This document shows positions 27,051 to 36,142 of a stretch of 64,000 bases of DNA, piece after piece. Below the pieces are notes generated by a model that was not told the origin of the DNA, did no database searches, and saw only the letters and a list, made by a program, of their open reading frames with translations. How positions within the stretch are numbered: position 1 is the first letter of the stretch; every line of letters begins with the position of its first letter. The translations under genes were made by a program, and so were the position numbers. The DNA comes from Butyrivibrio hungatei (lineage in GTDB: Bacteria; Bacillota; Clostridia; Lachnospirales; Lachnospiraceae). Where the stretch lies: the NCBI RefSeq assembly GCF_900101605.1, contig NZ_FMUR01000003.1, positions 124,001-188,000 on the forward strand, read 5' to 3'.

Positions 27051-27875
27051 TTATAACAAACGGTATAACACCGCAGCCAAAAAATATACACATGGTATCA
27101 CAAAAATAACACTGTCAAAACGATCCATGATACCACCGTGTCCCGGAATAACATTTCCGTAATCTTTGATATTGTGGTCTCTCTTAATCCCCGATGCAAG
27201 AAGGTCTCCCAGTTGTCCGATAATACTTCCCACAAAAGTAATAATTATCATAACAACGAGGAATTTAATGTCATGTATTTTTTGAATATATACAACATAT
27301 CCAATTATAAATCCCACTATTACCGAGCCGAGTACACCACCTACCGCGCCTTCGATTGTTTTCTTCGGTGAAAGAACAGGTGCGAGCTTGTGTTTGCCAA
27401 ATGCTCTTCCCGTAAAATAAGCGCATGTATCGCTTACCCATGCAATAAAAGGCACCCATGCAAAAATCCATCCATAATCGGGACGAATCCTTAACAGGAA
27501 TACAAAAGACATGTTGACCGGCGCGTATACAAAACTAAAAAAAGCCGACATTGCCTTTGTAGATGTAAACCTTGGAAATGTCAGAACATAACATGCCATT
27601 ATCAGGAAAAAGGCAAACATCAATGAAAAAATATAATACCTGTAATCTCTTAACACTATCATCTGAAGATAATGTACTACTATCGATATATATCCGCAAA
27701 CTTCAAGCGGATTATATTTTTTTTCGGAGTCATGGACTCCGGTAGCTTTCGTAAGCTCATTATAACTGACAAGTGAAACGGCAAAAAGCACGCCTGCCAG
27801 AAAATATCCCCCCGAAATCAGAACCGCCGCAAGCCCAATAGCTATCACGATTCCGCTAATCACTCTCGTTTTCAA
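27051..27875 (-). CDS. cdsA: Phosphatidate cytidylyltransferase
   Basis: A 274-residue integral membrane enzyme making CDP-diacylglycerol. The family signature is clear at the C-terminus (LSPKKTIEGAVGGVLGSV and GDLLASGIKRDHNIKDYGNVIPGHGGIMDRFDSVIF), with about eight hydrophobic helices before and around it. The start is a TTG at 27875 with GGGGA about nine bases upstream; a GTG four codons inside is the alternative. It follows uppS closely. Confidence 0.95.
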   Translation of the reverse strand: MKTRVISGIVIAIGLAAVLISGGYFLAGVLFAVSLVSYNELTKATGVHDSEKKYNPLEVCGYISIVVHYLQMIVLRDYRYYIFSLMFAFFLIMACYVLTFPRFTSTKAMSAFFSFVYAPVNMSFVFLLRIRPDYGWIFAWVPFIAWVSDTCAYFTGRAFGKHKLAPVLSPKKTIEGAVGGVLGSVIVGFIIGYVVYIQKIHDIKFLVVMIIITFVGSIIGQLGDLLASGIKRDHNIKDYGNVIPGHGGIMDRFDSVIFVIPCVYFLAAVLYRLL

Positions 27876-27889
27876 TGCTCTATCCCCGC

Positions 27890-28618
27890 TTATTCAATCT
27901 GATCCTGCTTGAGACCTCCGAATTTACGGTTTCTGTTCCCATATGCTTCTACTGCCTTTTCAAGTTCGGCCTTATTAAAATCAGGCCAAGCGACAGGCGT
28001 AAAATAGAACTCCGTATAAGCAAGCTGCCACAATAAATAGTTTGATACTCTCTGCTCATTGCAGGTTCTGATCAAAAGATCGGGATCCGGCATATATTCA
28101 GTATCAAGATTTGAAGCTATCATATCTTCTGTAATCTCTGAAGGATCAAGTTCTCCATTTTTTACCTTGTCCGCAAGTTTAACGACGGATCTTCTGATCT
28201 CGTCTCTGCTTCCGTAATTGATGGCAATGGTGAAAGTAAGTCCTGTATTTCCCGCAGTCGTCTCCTCAAGGTTTTCAATAGCCTCAATGATATCCTTTGC
28301 AAGAGCACTTCTGTCGCCGATAACACGACATCTTACATTGTTCTTCATTGCTTTCTTTATACTTGTTTTAAGGTAATTACGTAAAATCGTCATGAGAGCA
28401 GAAACTTCTGCCTCAGGACGACTCCAGTTTTCTGTTGAAAAAGCATAAACCGTAAGATATTTGATGCCCATATCTCTGGCATCTACCAAAATATCCTCAA
28501 CAGCTTTTGCCCCCCGCACATGTCCGGCATTTCTGGGAAGTCCCTTTGCCTTTGCCCATCTTCCGTTTCCGTCAAGAATTATCGCTACATGTGCAGGTAT
28601 ATTTTTATTTTCTTCCAT
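27890..28618 (-). CDS. uppS: Undecaprenyl diphosphate synthase (cis-prenyltransferase)
   Basis: A 242-residue enzyme that makes the C55 lipid carrier for peptidoglycan. AIILDGNGRWAKAKGLPRNAGHVRGA holds the catalytic Asp and diphosphate-binding residues; VYAFSTENWSRPEAEV, TFTIAINYGSRDEIRRSV and PDPDLLIRTCNEQRVSNYLLWQLAYTEFYF are family hallmarks. The ATG at 28618 (MEENKN) has GGGA about nine bases upstream; a GTG 15 bases earlier is in frame without a ribosome site. Confidence 0.96.
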   Translation of the reverse strand: MEENKNIPAHVAIILDGNGRWAKAKGLPRNAGHVRGAKAVEDILVDARDMGIKYLTVYAFSTENWSRPEAEVSALMTILRNYLKTSIKKAMKNNVRCRVIGDRSALAKDIIEAIENLEETTAGNTGLTFTIAINYGSRDEIRRSVVKLADKVKNGELDPSEITEDMIASNLDTEYMPDPDLLIRTCNEQRVSNYLLWQLAYTEFYFTPVAWPDFNKAELEKAVEAYGNRNRKFGGLKQDQIE

Positions 28619-28643
28619 AATACAATTTCCCACTTATCGGAAA

Positions 28644-29195
28644 TCAAACAGTCATGACTTCCTTGTTCTTCTCTTCTACAGCTGCATCAATATCCTTAAT
28701 GAACTTATCTGTTACCTTCTGAAGTTCATCATTAAGATCGTTGATCTCATCCTCGGATACGTCAGAGCCCTTAAGCTTCTTAAGTGCATCATTACCGTCA
28801 CGTCTTACATTTCTGACTGCAACCTTTGCATCTTCACCCTTCTTGCGGATATCTTTTGCAAGCTGTTTTCTTCTTTCCTCAGTAAGCTCGGGGAAAACAA
28901 GTCTGATAACGGCACCGTCGTTGCTTGGAGTAATACCCAGATCCGATGTCATTATTGCTTTCTCGATATCCTTGATAAGTGTCTTATCCCAGGGTGCAAT
29001 CTGAATAATACGTGCTTCCGGAACAGAAACGTTACCAACCTGCTGAAGAGGTGTGGGTGTTCCGTAATAATCAACCTTTATCTTATCAAGCACATGTGGA
29101 TTGGCTCTTCCTGCACGGATAGAAGCCAGATCTTCCTTGAGAAAATCATAAGACTTCTGCATCTTGTCGTTGTATTCTTTAATTCTTTCGTTCAT
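28644..29195 (-). CDS. frr: Ribosome recycling factor
   Basis: A 183-residue protein that splits post-termination ribosomes with EF-G. DLASIRAGRANPHVLDKIKVDYYGTPTPLQQVGNVSVPEAR and GVIRLVFPELTEERRKQLAKDIRKKGEDAKVAVRNVRRD-like stretches are intact. GGAGGC lies upstream of the ATG at 29195. Normal place after pyrH. Confidence 0.97.
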   Translation of the reverse strand: MNERIKEYNDKMQKSYDFLKEDLASIRAGRANPHVLDKIKVDYYGTPTPLQQVGNVSVPEARIIQIAPWDKTLIKDIEKAIMTSDLGITPSNDGAVIRLVFPELTEERRKQLAKDIRKKGEDAKVAVRNVRRDGNDALKKLKGSDVSEDEINDLNDELQKVTDKFIKDIDAAVEEKNKEVMTV

Positions 29196-29228
29196 AAATA
29201 TGCCTCCGTTATTTCAGTACCCAAAACG

Positions 29229-29921
29229 TCAAACAGTAACAGTCGTGCCGTTAAAGTTGCCGTTGGCGGCGTTTACAATGCTTTTTTCCTCTTGAAGAGC
29301 AAATACTCTCATAGGAATCTTGTTATCTCTTACCATTATTGAAGCTGTCATATCAACAACCTGCAAGTTCTTGGCAATAACTTCGTCGATAGAAACCTCA
29401 GTATATTTCTTTGCATCGGGATTTGTGGCAGGATCGCTGTCATATACACCGTCAATGGCTTTTGCAAGCAAGATGCAATCAGCCTCTACCTCTATTGCGC
29501 GAAGAGCAACTCCCGTATCTGTTGAGAAATAAGGATGTCCCGTACCTCCCGCAAAAAATACAACCATTCCCTTAGCAAAATACTTATTAGCTCTGTCTTT
29601 GGAAAAGAGCTTGGTAAATGAGCCGCACTCAAAAGGAGTAAGTATATTTGTCATCATTCCTTCACTTCTGAAAATCTCAGAAACATAGATGCAGTTCATT
29701 ATGGTTGCAAGCATTCCTATCTGATCCGCTTTTACACGGTCGATATTTTCGCTGGTTCTTCCTCTCCAGAAATTACCGCCTCCGATAACAATTCCAACCT
29801 CGGTTCCTTTCTCGGTAAGTTCTTTAACCTGAAGAGCAACCTTTCTGACAGTTTCCTCGTCAAATCCTGTCTTCTTGTCACCTGCGAGTGCTTCACCACT
29901 TAGTTTTAATAATATTCTCAT
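29229..29921 (-). CDS. pyrH: UMP kinase
   Basis: A 230-residue hexameric amino-acid-kinase-fold enzyme phosphorylating UMP to UDP. It opens with ILLKLSGEALAG, then VGIVIGGGNFWRGRT, DQIGMLATIMNCIY, FFAGGTGHPYFSTDTGVALRAIEVEAD and MRVFALQEEKSIVNAANGNFNGTTVTV. GGAG precedes the ATG. The usual rpsB-tsf genes are not upstream; a bactofilin-like gene is. Confidence 0.97.
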   Translation of the reverse strand: MRILLKLSGEALAGDKKTGFDEETVRKVALQVKELTEKGTEVGIVIGGGNFWRGRTSENIDRVKADQIGMLATIMNCIYVSEIFRSEGMMTNILTPFECGSFTKLFSKDRANKYFAKGMVVFFAGGTGHPYFSTDTGVALRAIEVEADCILLAKAIDGVYDSDPATNPDAKKYTEVSIDEVIAKNLQVVDMTASIMVRDNKIPMRVFALQEEKSIVNAANGNFNGTTVTV

Positions 29922-29945
29922 AATCTCTCCAAATACTTATACTAC

Positions 29946-30938
29946 TTATCTGTTTTTAAGTCCCTCGAAGAACTCTGAAGGATTTACATCAGCATATGCC
30001 TGTGAGCACATACCTTCAATAACAGCACCGTTATTGATCTGCACTGACTGAGACTTGATATTACCCATAACGATGGCTGTTGTATCAAGAACAACAGGTC
30101 CATGCACGTCGATATCACCCTTTACAGCTCCTGCGATAACTGCGCTTGAACCAAAGATGTTTCCTACGATAACAGTGCTCTGTCCAACCTTTACACTGCC
30201 TTTACTCTTAACCTCACCTGTGATTCTTGCCGACTCGGCATAAATCTCTGCCGCATCCGAATCACCTACGATCTCACCTGTAACATTGAGTTTGCCGAGG
30301 CACTTAACATTACCGTTGATCTTACCGATAAGATCAAGAGATCCTGTTGTCTGCAAATCTCCTGTAAGTATCATTCCTTCTGTAATGCTGGCAGTTTCAT
30401 CTGTAGGTGTCTGCTGATCAAATTCCATAGTTTCTTCTCCCCCGTTAATAGTATTTTTATCTGTAGCATTGCTCTCTGCAATGTACTCATCGATATTAGA
30501 ATCATTAATAGCCTCAAGCGCGCTCATCGGCTCACCCTCTTTTACCTCTGACGCCGTCTGTGCTTCGATAAGCTGTTCAAGCGCACGCTCTTCACTTATC
30601 TCTTCAGTCTGTTCCTCAGAAGCCCCTTCATTTAAATTTTCTTTATCGGAAGTTTCAACATTGAAATTCTCTTCTTCAGTCTCTGCTCCCGTATTTTCAG
30701 AATTATCAAGAGTCTGCTCCGACTCTTCAGATAAACTCTCTTCCTCGTTCACCACATCATCAAGCTTGATTTCATCAAGACGATCAAGCATACTGTCAAG
30801 ATCCACGTCTTGAGCTCTGACAGTTTCCCCATCAACACTTTCCTTATCAAGAACCCTTGTCTCATCGGCCTTATCATCAGGCATGAGTGTGTTAACTGCT
30901 TGGGATAAATCGCTCTTTAGCTCAGAAAAAAATCCCAT
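29946..30938 (-). CDS. Bactofilin-like (DUF583/polymer-forming) protein with long acidic N-terminal region
   Basis: A 330-residue cytoplasmic protein. The first 15 residues (MGFFSELKSDLSQAV) form an amphipathic helix, then comes a disordered acidic region to about residue 180 (runs of Glu, Asp, Ser, Asn). The C-terminal 130 residues are a bactofilin beta-helix: ITEGMILTGDLQTTGSLDLIGKINGNVKCLGKLNVTGEIVGD, with regularly spaced Gly/Val turns (VKSKGSVKVGQSTVIVGNIFGSSAVIAG, GDIDVHGPVVLD). Bactofilins polymerise and often organise cell-wall enzymes. The polysaccharide deacetylase immediately upstream is a plausible client. The ATG at 30938 has GGAGGA before it. The fused acidic arm is longer than in most bactofilins. 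Confidence 0.82.
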   Translation of the reverse strand: MGFFSELKSDLSQAVNTLMPDDKADETRVLDKESVDGETVRAQDVDLDSMLDRLDEIKLDDVVNEEESLSEESEQTLDNSENTGAETEEENFNVETSDKENLNEGASEEQTEEISEERALEQLIEAQTASEVKEGEPMSALEAINDSNIDEYIAESNATDKNTINGGEETMEFDQQTPTDETASITEGMILTGDLQTTGSLDLIGKINGNVKCLGKLNVTGEIVGDSDAAEIYAESARITGEVKSKGSVKVGQSTVIVGNIFGSSAVIAGAVKGDIDVHGPVVLDTTAIVMGNIKSQSVQINNGAVIEGMCSQAYADVNPSEFFEGLKNR

Positions 30939-30974
30939 TGTTTCTCCTCCGTTCACTTTTTCTTGTTAATACTT

Positions 30975-31934
30975 TTATTTGATATGTTGAACCGGTAACG
31001 TATTATCTGTTATCGGAACTATCACGGTATCATCCATAGCCTTGATATCTCTTATGATATCAGGCAAAGCGTCAACGGTACTACGCTTGTCTGCAGCGTC
31101 ATGCATTAACACGATGCAGTGTTTAAATTTGGGAACATTATCTACTATATTAGCATAAATCGACTCTTTGGTGTTGCCCGCTTTGTCATCTTTCGCAGAA
31201 ATATTCCAGTCATAGAAAGTTGCGTCGGTTCCTTCCAAAAAGTCCTCAAGCTCCTTGATGTCAACCTTGCTGACAGCATTGGAACTTCCTCCGGGAAATC
31301 TGTAATACTTGGCCCAGACACCCGTAGTCTGGTATAAAAATATTCTTAGTTTGTCAAAATCCTCTTTAAATGAATCCAGGGATGAGTAAATCTCAGCATA
31401 TTTGTGGCTGTAGGAATGCATCCCCAGCGTATGTCCTTCATCGACTATCCTCTTATAAGCATCGACATACTTGGCATCGGGTTTCCCGCACACAAAAAAA
31501 GTGGCCTTTACATCATTCTCTTTTAAAATATCCAATATCTCTTCGGTATAAATACTCGGACCGTCATCGAAAGTAAGATATACATATCTCGTACCCTCGA
31601 TATCCTCGGGATTAAGAGCTCCGCTGGTATCGACATCGGAATAATCCTGCTCAAATCCACCCGCCTCGGCATCCGGAACGTTATCTGTTTCCGCTTCCGT
31701 ATCCGGTTGCACGGCAGAAAGAATCGAAAGTTCGCTTCCATACCTCTGTCTGTACCATTCAAGATCCGCAGTGCTCTGCTTATACTTGGCATTTAACCTG
31801 TCATACCTCACGGAAAGAATAACACAGATACATGTGGGAATAAGACACGCCGCTACAACGGTTATCACAATGCCCCTGCGAAGACGCTTTATCTTTTTAC
31901 TATATACTTTATTCTTACGACTCCTATCCAACAT
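30975..31934 (-). CDS. Membrane-anchored polysaccharide deacetylase (NodB domain)
   Basis: A 319-residue type II membrane protein: a basic N-terminus, one helix (GIVITVVAACLIPTCICVILSV, about residues 22-43), a short coiled-coil, an acidic linker, and a NodB/CE4 domain outside the cell. Motifs: TFDDGPS (catalytic and metal Asp), HSYSHKY (metal His), RFPGG, and LMHDAA near the C-terminus. The likely substrate is peptidoglycan GlcNAc or MurNAc, as in PgdA enzymes. It precedes the bactofilin-like gene by about 36 bp and ends in the same direction. Confidence 0.88.
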   Translation of the reverse strand: MLDRSRKNKVYSKKIKRLRRGIVITVVAACLIPTCICVILSVRYDRLNAKYKQSTADLEWYRQRYGSELSILSAVQPDTEAETDNVPDAEAGGFEQDYSDVDTSGALNPEDIEGTRYVYLTFDDGPSIYTEEILDILKENDVKATFFVCGKPDAKYVDAYKRIVDEGHTLGMHSYSHKYAEIYSSLDSFKEDFDKLRIFLYQTTGVWAKYYRFPGGSSNAVSKVDIKELEDFLEGTDATFYDWNISAKDDKAGNTKESIYANIVDNVPKFKHCIVLMHDAADKRSTVDALPDIIRDIKAMDDTVIVPITDNTLPVQHIK

Positions 31935-32010
31935 CCGTGTGTGTCTCTTTCATACCGTAAATGTATAACCAGTGAATAGTATAGCATATAAACGCCGCGG
32001 CAAAAAGAGA

Positions 32011-32046
32011 AAAATAAGAGCCTTCCAACAGATGAAAGGCTCTTTG
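32011..32046 (-). terminator. Terminator after icd
   Basis: Minus-strand stem AAGAGCCTT / AAGGCTCTT (32036-32044 / 32016-32024), 11-base loop, followed by ATTTTT. Confidence 0.85.
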
Positions 32047-32049
32047 CTA

Positions 32050-33255
32050 TCATATTTTATTAAATTCTTCGGCAATGGCATCAAGAAATTCTTCGCTTCC
32101 AAGTTTAACAGGATTTGGAAGAGATGTTATAAGAGCAAGATCTCCCGTCATACGTCCTGATTCGATAACGGAAAGCGTTGCCTTCTCCATCTTATCAGCC
32201 CAGGCCATAAGCTCTGAAATGCCGTCAAGTTCTCCTCTCTTACGAAGAGCACCTGTCCATGCAAAAATAGTTGCTACAGGGTTTGTTGATGTAGGCTCAC
32301 CCTTTAAATACTTGTAATAATGTCTCTGAACCGTTCCATGAGCAGCCTCATATTCATAAACACCTGTAGGTGATACAAGAACAGATGTCATCATTGCAAG
32401 TGATCCGAATGCAGATGAAACCATATCACTCATAACGTCTCCGTCGTAGTTCTTGCATGCCCAGATAAATCCGCCCTTTGACTTCATAACACGGGCAACC
32501 GCATCATCTATAAGTGTGTAGAAATATGTAATGCCGGCCTTTTCAAAGTCAGCCTTAAACTCCTTTTCAAAGATCTCATCAAAAATTTCTCTGAATCTTC
32601 TGTCATAGGTCTTACTGATGGTATCTTTTGTTCCGAGCCAAAGTTCTTTCTTCTCTGCAAGCGCATACTTAAAGCAGGCTCTTGCAAAGCTTCTGATTGA
32701 GGCATCCTTGTTGTGAATACCCTGAATGATTCCGGGCTCGTCGAACTCATGGATGGTCTCTCTTATCTCTTTTCCGTCGGCACCAGTAAATACAAGTTCT
32801 GCCTTACCTGCACCGGGAACTCTGATCTCAACATTCTTGTAAACATCACCGTATGCATGTCTTGCAAGTGTGATAGGCTGCTCCCATGTTCTTACGTTTG
32901 GCTCGATTCCCTTAACCATGATGGGTGTACGGAAAACGGTTCCGTCAAGAATGGCTCTGATTGTTCCGTTAGGGCTCTTCCACATCTTCTTGAGCTTGTA
33001 CTCAGTCATTCTCTCATTATTGGGAGTAATTGTAGCGCACTTAACGGCAACACCGTACTTAAGTGTTGCATTTGCACTGTCAACCGTTACCCGGTCGTCA
33101 GTCTCATCTCTATATTCAAGTCCAAGATCGTAATACTCGCTCTTAAGATCGATATAAGGAAGAATGAGCTTATCCTTTATCATCTTCCATAAAACTCTGG
33201 TCATCTCATCGCCGTCCATCTCAACGATGGGGGTAGTCATCTGTATTTTTGCCAT
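32050..33255 (-). CDS. icd: NADP-dependent isocitrate dehydrogenase
   Basis: A 401-residue oxidative decarboxylase making 2-oxoglutarate from isocitrate. This is the homodimeric, eukaryote-like type: [96 protein letters not shown] and [15 protein letters not shown]. The frame is open 23 codons upstream, but the ATG at 33255 has AAAGGAAAGG before it and the usual MAKIQM start. It is the last gene of the operon with the Re-citrate-synthase-like gene and the GntR regulator, so together they can supply 2-oxoglutarate for glutamate; aconitase is not in the window. Confidence 0.96.
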   Translation of the reverse strand: MAKIQMTTPIVEMDGDEMTRVLWKMIKDKLILPYIDLKSEYYDLGLEYRDETDDRVTVDSANATLKYGVAVKCATITPNNERMTEYKLKKMWKSPNGTIRAILDGTVFRTPIMVKGIEPNVRTWEQPITLARHAYGDVYKNVEIRVPGAGKAELVFTGADGKEIRETIHEFDEPGIIQGIHNKDASIRSFARACFKYALAEKKELWLGTKDTISKTYDRRFREIFDEIFEKEFKADFEKAGITYFYTLIDDAVARVMKSKGGFIWACKNYDGDVMSDMVSSAFGSLAMMTSVLVSPTGVYEYEAAHGTVQRHYYKYLKGEPTSTNPVATIFAWTGALRKRGELDGISELMAWADKMEKATLSVIESGRMTGDLALITSLPNPVKLGSEEFLDAIAEEFNKI

Positions 33256-33280
33256 ATTCGCCTTTCCTTTCAAATTATTT

Positions 33281-33961
33281 TTATTCAAACATTTCAAGAA
33301 GTCCCTTGTCCACCATATTTTCATATGCGTTGATCATATGCTGGTTTGCAAGTTCCTCCGCTTTATCCGGATTGTTCTCCTTGATGGCTTCCATTATATA
33401 TTTGTGCTCAACATTGGAAACCGCACCTCTGCTGCTTGAAAGAGTCTTCTGTCTGACTCTCCATACATACTGGTGGTAATCCTTAAGAAGATGCTCAAGC
33501 ATCTTTGAATTGCATGCTTCATATAAAATATTGTGGAAACGGTTATCAAGTTCCGCCATCTGCTCCATATGGCCTCTTGCGGCATGGAACTCGGCAAGAT
33601 ATATGTTCTCTTCCATTTCCTCAAGTTGCTCTTTTGAGATATTTTCGCAGGCCCATCTTGCGCAGAGTCCTTCAAGCTTTGATCTTATCATATAAATATC
33701 TTTTATGTCTTTAACCTTTATTCCGGTGACATAAGCGCCCCTGTTGGGGATAATCTGAATAAGACCTTCAAGTTCAAGCTGTCTGAACGCCTCTCTTACC
33801 GGAGTTCTGCTGACTCCAAGTTCCTGACCGATGGCGACTTCTTTGAGCTCCTCGTGATCCTTATATTTGCCATTTAAGATATCTTCACGGATTCTATGAA
33901 AAACTCTTCCTCTCAGGGAATATTTGTCTGTAACTTCATGTTTTAAGTCTTGATTTTCCAT
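33281..33961 (-). CDS. FadR/GntR-family regulator with FCD domain
   Basis: A 226-residue repressor-type regulator. The N-terminal winged helix is typical GntR ([59 protein letters not shown]); the C-terminal FCD effector domain shows [17 protein letters not shown], the metal/ligand residues in [19 protein letters not shown] and [30 protein letters not shown]. The ATG at 33961 with AGGG six bases upstream is preferred to the ATGs at 33976/33973 that overlap the stop of the preceding gene. It lies inside the operon whose promoter carries a palindrome with core ATTGTATACAAT, the type of site bound by several FCD regulators (e.g. MdcY), so autoregulation is likely. The effector may be citrate or a related acid (inference). 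Confidence 0.92.
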   Translation of the reverse strand: MENQDLKHEVTDKYSLRGRVFHRIREDILNGKYKDHEELKEVAIGQELGVSRTPVREAFRQLELEGLIQIIPNRGAYVTGIKVKDIKDIYMIRSKLEGLCARWACENISKEQLEEMEENIYLAEFHAARGHMEQMAELDNRFHNILYEACNSKMLEHLLKDYHQYVWRVRQKTLSSSRGAVSNVEHKYIMEAIKENNPDKAEELANQHMINAYENMVDKGLLEMFE

Positions 33962-33972
33962 ATTTTCCCTCA

Positions 33973-35409
33973 TCATTTAGAGATTTCGATAACTTCTCCA
34001 TCTCTGATCTCAATGCCAAGTTCGGCACTAACCTTCTCTATCTCTCTTACAAGCTCATCGTCCGTCATAACGGTTACTCTTCCGCCTGCGTATTCGCCGT
34101 CAACCCATGCTTTTATCTTGGTAACAATAGGTGAATTCTTGGAAAGAGCGTGTTCTTCCTTGAGTTTGTAATGTACATTCATCCAATGTGCGATGCCCGC
34201 AAGGCCGGATGTATTGGAAACAGCACTTACAGGAGGTCTGTTAAGGAACTTATCCGTATCGAAGATATTGTAAATTTCCTCATTTTTAAGAAGACCGTCC
34301 GCATGGATACCTGCCCTTGTCACATTGAAATTCTTTCCAACAAAAGGTGTATTTGCGGGAACCGTAAATCCTATTTCTTTCTCATAATACTCGGCAAGTT
34401 CGGTAATAACCTGAGTATTCATGCCGTTAAGCGTTCCCTTGAGCTGTGCGTACTCAAATACCATAGCTTCAAGAGGCGTATTACCTGTTCTCTCACCGAT
34501 TCCGAAAAGAGAAGTATTGACTGAAGAACAGCCATAAAGCCACGCTGTCGTTGAATTGGTAACAGCTTTATAGAAATCGTTGTGTCCGTGCCACTCGATA
34601 AGTTCACACGGAACACCTGCGTTTGTATTTATCGCATAAATTATGCCCTGTACACTTCTGGGAATAACCGCACCGGAGAAGTTAACTCCGTATCCCATTG
34701 TATCACATGCACGGATCTTAACGGGGATTCCGTATTCTTCCTTGAGCTTCATAAGCTCTACGCAGAACGGAACAACAAATCCGTAAATATCTGCTCTTGT
34801 GATATCTTCAAGATGGCATCTGGGGCTGATTCCCGCCTCAAGACAGGATCTTATTACACTGAGATAATGATCGAGTGCCTGTCTCCTTGTCATCTTAAGT
34901 TTTAAGAAAATGTGATAATCCGAGCAGGAAACGAGAATACCTGTTTCCTTCATTCCCATCTCTTTTACAAGTTTGAAATCTTCTTCACTAGCTCTGATCC
35001 AGCTGGTAACTTCAGGGAATTTGTAACCTCTTTCCATACACTTATATGCCGCATCGCGGTCGCTCTTACTGTATAAAAAGAACTCACTCTGTCTGATCAT
35101 GCCGTTCGGGCCGCCAAGCTCATGAAGCTTGTCATATATGGTAACGATCTGCTCAGTTGTATACGGAGCTCTTGACTGCTGTCCGTCACGGAATGTAGTA
35201 TCCGTTATCCATATGTCCTTAGGCATATTATGGGGAACAATCCTGTCATTAAAAGGAATCTTCGGAATTTCCTCATAAGGAAACATATTTCTGAAAACGT
35301 TTGGCTTCTCCACGTCATCAAGAATATACATATGCTCCTCGATCTGGAGCAGGTTATTCTTGTCATTCATGGTCACCGGTCTGTTCTGAAATGCACTTGT
35401 ATCGTTCAT
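33973..35409 (-). CDS. Re-citrate synthase-like protein (homocitrate/isopropylmalate synthase family)
   Basis: A 478-residue member of the HMGL/DRE-TIM acyltransferases. The barrel opens with PKDIWITDTTFRDGQQSRAPYTTEQIVTIYDKL (the DxxxRDG catalytic motif), continues with HLEDITRADIYG, IRACDTMGYGVNFSG and IEWHGHNDFYKAVTNS (HxH metal site), and VGKNFNVTRAGIHADGLLKNEEIYN. Sequences like this in Clostridia include the Re-face citrate synthase of Clostridium kluyveri; the operon with icd supports citrate synthesis for glutamate rather than leucine or lysine synthesis. Homocitrate or isopropylmalate synthase remain alternatives. The ATG at 35409 lies about 38 nt after the predicted transcription start; the frame is open 20 codons further but those would begin upstream of the promoter. 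Confidence 0.85.
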   Translation of the reverse strand: MNDTSAFQNRPVTMNDKNNLLQIEEHMYILDDVEKPNVFRNMFPYEEIPKIPFNDRIVPHNMPKDIWITDTTFRDGQQSRAPYTTEQIVTIYDKLHELGGPNGMIRQSEFFLYSKSDRDAAYKCMERGYKFPEVTSWIRASEEDFKLVKEMGMKETGILVSCSDYHIFLKLKMTRRQALDHYLSVIRSCLEAGISPRCHLEDITRADIYGFVVPFCVELMKLKEEYGIPVKIRACDTMGYGVNFSGAVIPRSVQGIIYAINTNAGVPCELIEWHGHNDFYKAVTNSTTAWLYGCSSVNTSLFGIGERTGNTPLEAMVFEYAQLKGTLNGMNTQVITELAEYYEKEIGFTVPANTPFVGKNFNVTRAGIHADGLLKNEEIYNIFDTDKFLNRPPVSAVSNTSGLAGIAHWMNVHYKLKEEHALSKNSPIVTKIKAWVDGEYAGGRVTVMTDDELVREIEKVSAELGIEIRDGEVIEISK

Positions 35410-35445
35410 AGTAAAGTAAACCTCTCTCATATGTACAATAGCTAA

Positions 35446-35483
35446 CCTCGTATAATTGTATACAATCATACGAGGTGTGTCAA
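35446..35483 (-). promoter_or_regulatory. Promoter with 30-bp palindromic GntR operator
   Basis: On the minus strand -35 TTGACA (35478-35483), 17-bp spacer, -10 TACAAT (35455-35460). Over the -10 and spacer lies a 30-bp inverted repeat (35446-35475), outer arms CCTCGTAT/ATACGAGG, core ATTGTATACAAT, with a single mismatched pair. Binding here would block polymerase. Confidence 0.85.
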
Positions 35484-35498
35484 GGCGCGTATCTCAAC

Positions 35499-35530
35499 AA
35501 AAAACCCTTAGCTGCAGTAGCCAAGGGTAT
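35499..35530 (-). terminator. Terminator after the cysteine hydrolase gene
   Basis: Minus-strand hairpin ACCCTT-GCT...AGC-AAGGGT with five-base loop followed by TTTTTT, insulating the citrate operon from the gene upstream. Confidence 0.85.
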
Positions 35531-35572
35531 TGTTTTAAACCTTTACAGATATTAGATTTTTTTCAACTCTTA

Positions 35573-36091
35573 TCAGCAGTAAATCTGGCAAGAACGCATA
35601 GTCTCAAGAGCCGCAAGATGCTTTTCTACAGTAACGCCTGCGCAGCAATCCTTATCTACACTGATCTTAAGCTCAGGCATGTTTGCCTTAAGTAAAAGAG
35701 CATTAGAAACAACGCATATGTCTGTGCAAAGTCCGATAAGCTCAACTTCAATCTCTTCTTTTTCATATATATCTTTGATGGCCTTTGCAAGTTCTACAGA
35801 GCCGAATGTAGGCTTATTAATGAATGTAGCGCCTTCCACTTCTGCGGCAACGGTCTTATCAAGTTCCCATCCTTCTGTATTTTCAACACAGTGAACCACG
35901 GGAAGATTCTTTCCCTCCTGAGTGTCCATGTAGTTCTCCTGATGAGTGTCTCTTGTTACAAAGATATCTTTTTTATCATATTTCCTTATTTTCTCAACAA
36001 CAGCAGGAACAATGGCAACCGCCTCCTTTGTTCCAAGTGCTCCATCAACAAAATCTTTTTGCATGTCAACAACAACGAGTATTTTTCTCAT
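35573..36091 (-). CDS. Isochorismatase-like cysteine hydrolase (nicotinamidase-related)
   Basis: A 172-residue cytoplasmic hydrolase. The triad is visible: Asp in KILVVVDMQKDFVDG, Lys in FINKPTFGS, and Cys in IGLCTDICVVSNALLLK. The metal-binding-like VTRDTHQENYM and VVHCVENTEGWEL are the nicotinamidase arrangement, so nicotinamide deamidation in NAD salvage is the best guess, but related amidases act on other small amides. AAAGGA precedes the ATG at 36091. It lies downstream of the DUF1667 gene and has its own terminator. Confidence 0.85.
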   Translation of the reverse strand: MRKILVVVDMQKDFVDGALGTKEAVAIVPAVVEKIRKYDKKDIFVTRDTHQENYMDTQEGKNLPVVHCVENTEGWELDKTVAAEVEGATFINKPTFGSVELAKAIKDIYEKEEIEVELIGLCTDICVVSNALLLKANMPELKISVDKDCCAGVTVEKHLAALETMRSCQIYC

Positions 36092-36142
36092 ATTTCTTTT
36101 CCTCTTTCCTTAATTACTTTCGTATGCCAAAAAAGAACTAAA

